Shown: positions 4,617-10,000 of the stretch, piece by piece
How positions within the stretch are numbered: the stretch's first letter is position 1
How the letters are laid out: each line of letters starts with the position of its first letter
Assembly: GCF_020217185.1 (NCBI RefSeq)
Contig: NZ_JAIWNX010000056.1
Location: 1-10,000, forward strand
Direction: 5' to 3'
Source of the DNA: Asticcacaulis sp.
Lineage (GTDB): Bacteria; Pseudomonadota; Alphaproteobacteria; Caulobacterales; Caulobacteraceae
DNA length: 10,000 nucleotides
Translations under genes and position numbers: made by a program
Notes under the pieces: generated by a model
What the model saw: the letters and a program-made list of their open reading frames with translations, nothing else
Told to the model about the DNA's origin: nothing
Database searches by the model: none

Positions 4617-5642
4617 ATGACCTCGCACACGCCATCCATAGTCTCGGTCCTTCAGGGACAGACGTTGAAAACGCCGCCCGTCTGGTTCATGCGTCAGGCT
4701 GGTCGCCATCTGCCGGAATACCGTGAGCTTCGGGCGACGACGGCGGATTTTCTCAGCTTTTGCCTAAACCCGGAAAAGGCCGCCGAAGCGACGCTGCAGC
4801 CGGTACGTCGCTACGGCATGGACGGAGCCATCCTGTTTTCCGATATTCTGGTTATCCCCATGGCCTTGGGTCAGGACGTTCGCTTTGAAGCGGGTGAGGG
4901 GCCTGTTCTTGGGGACTTACCCTCTGTAGCGCGGATGGCTGATCTGGCTGGCTCGGCGGGAGAAGCCTTGAAGGCCGTGGGTGAGACCCTGAAAATCCTG
5001 CGTTCGGAATTGCCGAAAGAGGTGACGCTTCTGGGATTCTGTGGCGGGCCGTGGACGGTGATGACCTATATGCTCAATGGGCGCAAAGCCCATGACCGCT
5101 CACTGATCCGCGCCTTTGTTTATGAGCAGCCGCAACTGGTGGCGCAGGTGATGGACGTGGTCATTGAGGCTTCAGCGCAGTATCTGAAGATGCAGGCCGA
5201 TTGCGGCGCGCAGGTCCTCAAAATCTTCGAAAGCTGGGCCGAAGGCTTCCCCGATCCCTTGTTTGATCAACTGGTTATCGAACCCCATCAAAGGCTGGTG
5301 CGGCGTGTGCGCGAACTGGGGATCACCCTGCCCATTATCGGCTTTCCGCGCGGGGCCGAGGCACGCTGTCTCGACTATGCCGATCAGGTCGAGGTCCAGG
5401 GTATGGCGCTGGGGACCGCCACACCTTTGAAACTGGGGCAGGCGATCCAGAAAAAATTGCCGATACAGGGGGCGCTCGATCCGGTCGTTCTGCGTTCCGG
5501 TGGCGCCGCGCTGGACGATATGGTGCTGAAAATGAAATCCGCCTGGGGGCAGGGGCCGTATATTTTTAATCTGGGGCATGGCATCTTTCCCGACACCCCC
5601 ATCGCTCATGTCGAGCGGACGCTACATCTCATAAGAAGCTGA
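4617..5642 (+). CDS. hemE: Uroporphyrinogen III decarboxylase
   Basis: HemE removes the four acetate carboxyl groups of uroporphyrinogen III to give coproporphyrinogen III in haem synthesis. It is a cytosolic TIM-barrel enzyme. The 341-residue product is full length. It has PPVWFMRQAGR at 20-30 with the propionate-binding Arg26 and Arg30, FSDILVIP with catalytic Asp76, GFCGGPWTVMTYML at 140-153 with Tyr151, FESWAEGF at 204-211, GFPRGA at 242-247, and the C-terminal GHGIFPDTP with His321. The usual Tyr after MRQAGR is His31 here. The ATG at 4617 follows a GACTC methylation site directly and has no strong ribosome-binding site. The TGA stop shares one base with the hemH ATG (TGATG). Its promoter must lie in the origin, so its expression is likely tied to CtrA and replication timing, as in Caulobacter. 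Confidence 0.97.
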   Translation: MTSHTPSIVSVLQGQTLKTPPVWFMRQAGRHLPEYRELRATTADFLSFCLNPEKAAEATLQPVRRYGMDGAILFSDILVIPMALGQDVRFEAGEGPVLGDLPSVARMADLAGSAGEALKAVGETLKILRSELPKEVTLLGFCGGPWTVMTYMLNGRKAHDRSLIRAFVYEQPQLVAQVMDVVIEASAQYLKMQADCGAQVLKIFESWAEGFPDPLFDQLVIEPHQRLVRRVRELGITLPIIGFPRGAEARCLDYADQVEVQGMALGTATPLKLGQAIQKKLPIQGALDPVVLRSGGAALDDMVLKMKSAWGQGPYIFNLGHGIFPDTPIAHVERTLHLIRS

Positions 5643-6667
5643 TGAAAAAAGTCGCTGTTGTTCTGTTCAATCTCGGCGGGCCCCTGACCCAGGCCGATGT
5701 CAAACCGTTTCTCTACAACCTGTTCAGCGACAAATACATTATCGGCCTGCCGTCCCCCTTGCGGCAGATGGTGGCGCGCCTGATTTCATCTCGCCGCGAA
5801 ACCTCGGCTCAGGCCAATTACCGCCTGATGGGAGGCGGGTCGCCCATCGTCAAGGAAACCGAGGCGCAGGCCGAGGCCTTGAGCTGCCATCTGTCGAAAA
5901 CCGTCAAGGATCTGGAATTCAAGGTCTTTATCGGGATGCGCTACTGGCATCCGTTTATCGAGGATACGGTGAAGGCCGTTGAGGCGTGGGCGCCGGATCA
6001 GGTGGTGGCCCTGCCGCTCTATCCGCAGTTTTCGACCACCACCACCCTGTCGTCGTTTGTGACGTTCAAAAAGGCCTATAAGGGCGCGGCTCCGGTCAAG
6101 TATCTGTGCTGCTATCCGCAAAATCCGGCCTTCGCCAAATCCTATGCCGATCTGATCCGTCAGAAGTTGTCTGGCCTGAGCAACCTCAAGGATTATCGTC
6201 TGCTGTTTTCGGCGCATGGCCTGCCGGAGAAGATCATCAAGAAGGGCGACCCGTATCAGGCGCAGGTCGAGGCCAGTGTCGCCGCCATCATGGAACAGGT
6301 GGGGATGCAGATCGACCACGTCGTCTGCTATCAAAGCCGGGTTGGGCCGCTGAAATGGATTGGTCCTTCGACCGACGAAACGATTATCGACACGGTCAAA
6401 AGCGGGAAATCGCCCGTGGTCGTGCCGGTGGCCTTTGTCTCTGAACATATCGAAACGCTTGTCGAACTCGATATGGAGTATAAACATCTGGCCGACGAGC
6501 ACGGGGCGAAGGACTATGTCCGCGTGCCGGTGGTCGGTATCGAGCCGCTGTTTATCCGGGCGCTGGGCGATGAGGTACTGCGCGCCATCGGGTCAGAGGC
6601 CACCATTATGGCCGATTACGCCTGTGATGCCTGCCACGGGCAATGCCCCAAACAAAAGGGCTTTTGA
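5642..6667 (+). CDS. hemH: Ferrochelatase, with probable [2Fe-2S] cluster
   Basis: HemH inserts ferrous iron into protoporphyrin IX, the last step of protohaem synthesis. The 341-residue protein has NLGGP at 10-14, MRYWHPF at 99-105, LYPQFSTTTTLSS at 126-138, FSAHGLP at 189-195 with the metal-handling His192, CYQSRVGPLKWIGPSTDE at 229-246, and PVAFVSEHIETLVELDMEY at 262-280 with the conserved Glu residues. It also has a Cys pair at 156-157 and a C-terminal CDACHGQC (Cys328, 331, 335). This matches the pattern of bacterial ferrochelatases known to hold a [2Fe-2S] cluster, with one ligand from mid-protein and three near the C-terminus; the Caulobacter enzyme is one of those reported. There is no membrane anchor. 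It starts at the TGATG junction with hemE, with AAGAAG upstream, and is probably translationally coupled. Confidence 0.97.
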   Translation: MKKVAVVLFNLGGPLTQADVKPFLYNLFSDKYIIGLPSPLRQMVARLISSRRETSAQANYRLMGGGSPIVKETEAQAEALSCHLSKTVKDLEFKVFIGMRYWHPFIEDTVKAVEAWAPDQVVALPLYPQFSTTTTLSSFVTFKKAYKGAAPVKYLCCYPQNPAFAKSYADLIRQKLSGLSNLKDYRLLFSAHGLPEKIIKKGDPYQAQVEASVAAIMEQVGMQIDHVVCYQSRVGPLKWIGPSTDETIIDTVKSGKSPVVVPVAFVSEHIETLVELDMEYKHLADEHGAKDYVRVPVVGIEPLFIRALGDEVLRAIGSEATIMADYACDACHGQCPKQKGF

Positions 6668-6669
6668 GC

Positions 6670-7125
6670 ATGAACCATTACGACCTGCTGCGTGGCCTGC
6701 ACATACTGGCCGTTATTGCCTGGATGGCCGGGCTGCTCTATCTGCCGCGCCTGTTCATCAACCATATCGCCAATCGAGATAAGCCTCAGGTGGTTGAGGT
6801 CCTGAGCGGTATGGAGCGGCGTCTGCTGCGCTTTATCATGAATCCGGCCATGATCGCCGCCTGGCTGTTCGGAGCCGGGCTGATCTACAGCAATGTGCAC
6901 GATCGTTTTGGCTGGAAGTTCTTTTACGAGCCGTGGTTTGTGGTGAAGATGATCGGCATTGTGCTGATCACCGGCTATCATCATTTTCTGGCGGTGCGGT
7001 TCAAAAAGCTCCAGCGCGGCGAAGACATTGGTTCGGAAAAGTTCTGGCGCATCGCCAATGAGATTCCGGCCATCATTGCCATTGTCATGGTCATTGCCGT
7101 GACCACCGAAATGTTCACGATCTGA
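6670..7125 (+). CDS. hemJ: Protoporphyrinogen IX oxidase, HemJ type (integral membrane)
   Basis: HemJ oxidises protoporphyrinogen IX to protoporphyrin IX, the substrate of ferrochelatase, in the inner membrane of bacteria that lack HemG/HemY. The 151-residue product has four likely membrane segments (about 8-30, 57-75, 88-107, 130-148). It begins with the family-typical RGLHILAVIAWMAGLLYLPR containing the conserved His11, then has MNPAM at 57-61, VKMIGIVLITGYHH at 92-105 with Lys93, and a final NEIPAIIAIVMVIAV helix. I chose the ATG at 6670, two bases after the hemH stop. It has AAAGGG nine bases upstream and places the first helix at the usual position. An in-frame ATG at 6643 would add nine residues overlapping hemH. 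Position after hemE and hemH completes a three-gene haem operon. Confidence 0.94.
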   Translation: MNHYDLLRGLHILAVIAWMAGLLYLPRLFINHIANRDKPQVVEVLSGMERRLLRFIMNPAMIAAWLFGAGLIYSNVHDRFGWKFFYEPWFVVKMIGIVLITGYHHFLAVRFKKLQRGEDIGSEKFWRIANEIPAIIAIVMVIAVTTEMFTI

Positions 7126-7385
7126 AATCACCTCTCTTTGATCGGGAAGGTCAGGTGAGGTCCGCCCTTGACCTTTCGGCGTTTGGGTGTATTGCTCAGA
7201 ACCATTGCGCGCGCCAAACGGGTATTAAGTCGCGCATTTCCCGGCCCCACGGTTCTCGTGGTTTCAAGGCCTCCCCCAGTTTCCATACAGCGTTCACGCG
7301 CTGGTTTATCAGACAGGCACGGCCTAAGACCTTGACTTTGTTTATAAAGTCATCGTGACCGCGTGCCGTATCAGAGACCTCTCCC
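7126..7385 (+). other. hemJ-rho intergenic region / rho leader with several small dyads
   Basis: This 260-base gap has no convincing gene. It holds several inverted repeats: TCACCT 7128-7133 with AGGTGA 7153-7158; AAGGTCA 7147-7153 with TGACCTT 7169-7175; CGTTTGG 7180-7186 with CCAAACG 7214-7220; CCACG 7247-7251 with CGTGG 7257-7261; and the dyad at 7333-7352. The first two share bases and sit just after hemJ, so they could form a weak terminator for the haem operon. The rest lie in the probable rho leader. Rho genes elsewhere are autoregulated by early termination in their leaders, which would fit, but I see no decisive signal or promoter. Confidence 0.5.
7333..7352. promoter_or_regulatory. 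Perfect AT-rich dyad upstream of rho
   Basis: TGACTTT (7333-7339) and AAAGTCA (7346-7352) form a perfect 7-bp inverted repeat with a 6-base spacer (GTTTAT), ending 33 bases before the rho ATG. Its size and symmetry suit an operator for a dimeric regulator, but it could equally be a leader hairpin. It overlaps a TTGACT hexamer (7332-7337) that resembles a -35 element without a convincing -10 partner. Confidence 0.5.
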
Positions 7386-8753
7386 ATGTCCGAAGACAAC
7401 GAAATCGAATACGACACCACGCTGGAAGACGCCGCCGAAGACGAAAACGGCAGCGACAATGGTGATGACGAGTCGGAAAACCCCAATCAGGAAAAACTGT
7501 CGCTTCAGGAACTGAAGGACAAGTCGCCGGCCGACCTGCTGGCCTTTGCCGAACAGATCGGTGTTGAAAACGCCGCCTCCATGCGGATGCAGGACCTGAT
7601 GTTTGCGGTTCTGAAAACACTGGCCGAAGAAGGCGTCGAAATCACCGGCTCCGGCGTTATCGAAGTACTGCAGGACGGGTTTGGCTTCCTGCGTTCGCCT
7701 GAAGCCAACTATCTGCCCGGTCCCGATGACATCTACGTGTCGCCGCAGCAGATTCGCCGCCACGCCCTGCGCACCGGCGACACGGTCGAAGGCCCGATCC
7801 GCAGCCCACGCGAAGGCGAGCGTTACTTCGCCCTGTCGAAGATCAAGACGATCAATTTCGAAGACCCCGAAGCCATTCGCCATAAGGTGCATTTCGATAA
7901 CCTGACGCCGCTCTATCCCGAAGAGCGCCTGAAAATGGAAATCGAAGACCCGACGATCAAGGACCGTTCGGGACGCATCATCGACATTGTGGCGCCTCTG
8001 GGTAAGGGTCAGCGCTGCCTGATCGTCGCCCCGCCGCGCGTCGGTAAGACGGTTATGCTGCAAAACATCGCCAAGTCGATCGCCGCCAACCATCCGGAAT
8101 GCTACCTGATGGTGCTGCTGATCGACGAACGCCCGGAAGAAGTGACGGACATGCAGCGCACCGTGCGCGGCGAAGTCATCTCCTCCACCTTCGATGAGCC
8201 GGCAACACGCCACGTTCAGGTGGCCGAAATGGTCATCGAAAAGGCCAAGCGCCTAGTCGAACACAAACGCGATGTGGTCATCCTGCTCGACTCGATCACC
8301 CGTCTCGGCCGTGCCTACAACACGGTCGTGCCGTCATCGGGTAAGGTGCTGACCGGCGGTGTCGATGCCAATGCTCTGCAACGCCCCAAACGCTTCTTCG
8401 GTGCGGCGCGTAATATCGAAGAGGGCGGCTCGCTGACCATCATCGCCACCGCGCTGATCGACACCGGTTCGCGCATGGACGAAGTGATCTTTGAAGAGTT
8501 CAAGGGCACGGGTAACTCGGAAATCGTGCTGGACCGTAAGGTCGCCGATAAGCGCGTCTTCCCGGCCATGGACATCCTCAAGTCGGGCACGCGTAAGGAA
8601 GACCTGCTGGTCGATAAGTCGGACCTGCAAAAAACCTACGTGCTGCGCCGTATCCTCAATCCGATGGGTGCCCAGGATGCCATCGAGTTCCTGATCGACA
8701 AGCTGCGTCAAACCAAGAACAATGGCGAATTCTTCCAGAGCATGAACACCTGA
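7386..8753 (+). CDS. rho: Transcription termination factor Rho
   Basis: Rho is a hexameric RNA-dependent ATPase that loads on unstructured RNA and ends transcription. The 455-residue product begins with an acidic extension: 16 Asp/Glu and no Lys/Arg in residues 1-36. The N-terminal helix bundle contains [21 protein letters not shown] (about 40-60). The cold-shock-like primary RNA site has DGFGFLRS (97-104). The motor domain has Walker A APPRVGKT (215-222), [14 protein letters not shown] (243-256), Walker B VVILLDS (297-303), the Q-loop [19 protein letters not shown] (317-335) and the R-loop GTGNSE (374-379). All catalytic motifs are intact. E. coli Rho is 419 residues; the extra length is mostly the acidic N-terminus. 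No good Shine-Dalgarno sequence precedes the ATG. Transcription ends at the hairpin at 8797-8823. Confidence 0.98.
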   Translation: MSEDNEIEYDTTLEDAAEDENGSDNGDDESENPNQEKLSLQELKDKSPADLLAFAEQIGVENAASMRMQDLMFAVLKTLAEEGVEITGSGVIEVLQDGFGFLRSPEANYLPGPDDIYVSPQQIRRHALRTGDTVEGPIRSPREGERYFALSKIKTINFEDPEAIRHKVHFDNLTPLYPEERLKMEIEDPTIKDRSGRIIDIVAPLGKGQRCLIVAPPRVGKTVMLQNIAKSIAANHPECYLMVLLIDERPEEVTDMQRTVRGEVISSTFDEPATRHVQVAEMVIEKAKRLVEHKRDVVILLDSITRLGRAYNTVVPSSGKVLTGGVDANALQRPKRFFGAARNIEEGGSLTIIATALIDTGSRMDEVIFEEFKGTGNSEIVLDRKVADKRVFPAMDILKSGTRKEDLLVDKSDLQKTYVLRRILNPMGAQDAIEFLIDKLRQTKNNGEFFQSMNT

Positions 8754-8823
8754 TCCTTGCCAAATCAGGCGACACAGGATCATTGTGAATCTATCCGGGC
8801 CGGAGCAATCCGGCCCTTTCTTT
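8751..8823 (+). terminator. Tandem hairpins ending the rho transcript
   Basis: The main terminator is a perfect 8-bp stem, GGGCCGGA (8797-8804) with TCCGGCCC (8809-8816), capped by a GCAA tetraloop and followed by TTTCTTT. It is preceded by a second hairpin, TGATCCT (8751-8757, which includes the rho stop codon) with AGGATCA (8776-8782). A GAATC methylation site (8787-8791) lies between the two. An intrinsic terminator after rho ensures that the rho message does not rely on Rho for its own 3' end. Confidence 0.88.
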
Positions 8824-8865
8824 ATCCGCTCTCATTTGTCGATGCGAGCCTTGCGGAGACCCGCT

Positions 8866-9120
8866 ATGAAAGTCACCTTCGATATCGAATGCACGCCGCA
8901 GGAAGCCCGCGCGTTTTTGGGCCTGCCCAATGTCGAGACGCTGAACGACTATATGGTTGAGCAGATGAAGGCCCGCGTCGAGCAGAATATCCAGTCGATG
9001 CAGCCCGAGGAGATCATCAAGACCTGGTCGAGCTTCGGCGTGCAAGCACAGGATCACTTCCTCAAGATGATGCAATCCGCGGCGACCGCCAGCATGGGCG
9101 GTTTCAAGGGCGGTAAGTAG
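8866..9120 (+). CDS. Small conserved alphaproteobacterial protein, probably DUF6489
   Basis: This is an 84-residue soluble protein with no signal peptide or membrane segment. It starts MKVTFDIECTPQEARAFLGL, followed by a charged helical stretch (Val-Glu-Gln-Met-Lys-Ala-Arg type, about 31-48), a TWSSFG turn near 53-58, and a Gly/Lys-rich tail. The N-terminal CTP-EEAR-FLGLP-like pattern matches what I recall of DUF6489, a small family in Alphaproteobacteria with no known function; this call is from memory. The ATG at 8866 is chosen because GGAG lies seven bases upstream and the conserved segment begins there. It sits between the rho terminator and mnmE, with only six bases before the mnmE GTG at 9127, so the two are probably co-transcribed. 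Confidence 0.72.
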   Translation: MKVTFDIECTPQEARAFLGLPNVETLNDYMVEQMKARVEQNIQSMQPEEIIKTWSSFGVQAQDHFLKMMQSAATASMGGFKGGK

Positions 9121-9126
9121 GCTCTC

Positions 9127-10000
9127 GTGTTTCACGTGAAACAGACGATTTTCGCCTTGGCCTCGGCGCAAGGTCGGGCCGGGGTGTCGGTCATCCGCGT
9201 CTCCGGGCCTCAAGCCGCACACGTGGTTGAGGCCTTGCTGGGGCGCTTGCCGCGTCCACGCTATGCGACGCTCGGTCATCTGCGCTATGACGGCGAGCTG
9301 ATAGATCAGGGTCTGGTCCTGTGGTTCAAGGGGCCGAACAGTTTTACCGGCGAAGACTGCGCTGAATTTCATATCCACGGCTCACGCGCGGTACTCGAAC
9401 GCCTCTATGCGGTGTTTCGCGCCGAGGGCCTGCGTCACGCCGAGCCGGGTGAGTTTTCACGGCGGGCCTTTGAAAATGGCAAGCTCGACCTGACTCAGGC
9501 CGAGGCCATTTCCGATCTGGTTGAGGCCGAGTCCGAGGCGCAGCGACGACAAGCCCTGATGCAGCTCGAAGGTGGTTTCCGTGATCGCTATGCCCAATGG
9601 CGCGATGCGCTGATCCGTATTCTGGCCCATATCGAAGCCATCGTCGATTTCCCGGATGAGGATATTCCGGAACACCTCAGCGAACGCATTATTGCGGATA
9701 TCATCGCGCTGAAGACTGAGGTCGGGGCGGCGATCACGGATGCGAGACGCGGGCAACAAATCCGCGAAGGCTATCGCATCGCCATTATGGGCAAGCCCAA
9801 TGCCGGCAAGTCGAGCCTGTTTAACGCCTTGCTGCAAACCGACGCGGCCATCGTCACACCGATCGCTGGCACGACGCGCGATGTGATTGAATCTCCCATT
9901 CGTATCGGACCCTATGCCGCCTTGATCTATGACACGGCAGGCCTGCGCGAAACCGAGGATGTGGTGGAGTCCGAAGGTATCCGCCGGGCGAAGGCGAGGG
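9127..10000 (+). CDS. mnmE: tRNA uridine-5-carboxymethylaminomethyl modification GTPase MnmE (5' part)
   Basis: With MnmG, MnmE makes the cmnm5 modification of the wobble uridine in certain tRNAs. The 291 codons present cover the N-terminal tetrahydrofolate-binding domain (TIFALASAQGRAGVSVIRVSGP near the start, GEDCAEFHIHGS at 75-86, HAEPGEFSRRAFENGKLDLTQAEA at 104-127), the start of the helical domain, and the G domain with G1 GKPNAGKSS at 222-230, G2 AGTTRD at 247-252 and G3 DTAG at 269-272. The rest, including G4 and the C-terminal Cys, lies beyond the window. There are two in-frame GTG starts, 9127 and 9136. The first is closer to a possible ribosome-binding site, while the second gives an N-terminus more like relatives. 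The parS palindrome at 9128-9143 lies over both. In Caulobacter the next genes are mnmG, rsmG, parA and parB. Confidence 0.95.
   Translation, partial: MFHVKQTIFALASAQGRAGVSVIRVSGPQAAHVVEALLGRLPRPRYATLGHLRYDGELIDQGLVLWFKGPNSFTGEDCAEFHIHGSRAVLERLYAVFRAEGLRHAEPGEFSRRAFENGKLDLTQAEAISDLVEAESEAQRRQALMQLEGGFRDRYAQWRDALIRILAHIEAIVDFPDEDIPEHLSERIIADIIALKTEVGAAITDARRGQQIREGYRIAIMGKPNAGKSSLFNALLQTDAAIVTPIAGTTRDVIESPIRIGPYAALIYDTAGLRETEDVVESEGIRRAKAR
9128..9143. other. parS centromere site (ParB-binding palindrome)
   Basis: TGTTTCACGTGAAACA is a perfect 16-bp palindrome identical to the bacterial parS consensus. ParB binds such sites, spreads, and lets ParA move the origin region to the new pole. It is placed as expected, about 4.7 kb from the centre of the proposed origin and probably a few kilobases from parAB. 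It overlaps the mnmE start, so its bases also encode the Phe-His-Val-Lys-Gln stretch. No second parS was found in the window. Confidence 0.95.

Noticed and set aside
5786-6502. Minus-strand open frame (238 codons) opposite hemH
   Set aside because: It is a shadow of the ferrochelatase gene with no recognisable motif or ribosome-binding site.
6643-6669. Earlier in-frame ATG for hemJ
   Set aside because: It overlaps the hemH C-terminus and adds a polar stretch before the first helix that family members do not need; the ATG at 6670 is better placed.
7371-8213. Minus-strand open frame (280 codons) opposite rho
   Set aside because: Rho on the other strand is unmistakable; the antisense translation is low-complexity Phe/Gly/Arg-rich and shows no domain.
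8785-8865. Upstream start for the small gene before mnmE
   Set aside because: It would place the rho terminator hairpin inside the coding region; the ATG at 8866 has a good ribosome-binding site and begins at the conserved segment.

Overview
The window looks like the replication-origin region of an alphaproteobacterial chromosome from the Caulobacteraceae. Asticcacaulis is my best guess, from gene order and moderate GC, but the genus is not proven. The gene order matches what I know around the Caulobacter crescentus origin (Cori): a PPDK-regulatory kinase gene (called RP001 in the Cori literature) and hemE read away from each other, and the AT-rich gap between them is the origin. Further out lie hemH, hemJ, rho and mnmE on one side, and maf, aroE, coaE and dnaQ on the other.

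Left arm, minus strand (198-4152), reading away from the origin: ppsR (3289-4152), then maf-aroE-coaE-dnaQ. maf/aroE and aroE/coaE each overlap by 4 bases (ATGA and GTGA), and coaE/dnaQ are 39 bases apart, so these four look like one operon. The gap between ppsR and maf carries two related imperfect-palindrome repeats in opposite orientation. Their stems differ by compensated base pairs, and one such change removes the GANTC (CcrM) methylation sites. The far left end (1-197) has a rho-independent terminator for a plus-strand gene outside the window and a 140-base inverted-repeat element.

Origin (4153-4616): it holds four full-length CtrA-type sites (TTAA/TTAG-N7-TTAA) within 122 bases, three GANTC sites, two opposed TTATCCCG 8-mers that could be weak DnaA boxes, TCCCCA-type motifs, a long dyad with two mutually exclusive pairings, and a terminator-like hairpin in the hemE leader. 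This is the expected layout of a CtrA/DnaA/CcrM-controlled origin.

Right arm, plus strand (4617-10000): hemE-hemH-hemJ is a compact haem operon (1-base overlap, then a 2-base gap) covering uroporphyrinogen decarboxylation, protoporphyrinogen oxidation (HemJ type) and iron insertion. rho follows after a 260-base leader with several dyads and ends in a strong terminator. A small conserved gene (probably DUF6489) and the 5' part of mnmE complete the window. A perfect 16-bp parS palindrome lies over the mnmE start, about 4.7 kb from the centre of the origin, so replication initiation and ParB-based segregation sequences share one window.

No mobile element, CRISPR array, rRNA or tRNA was seen. 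The genes are housekeeping; the unusual content is in the non-coding DNA.
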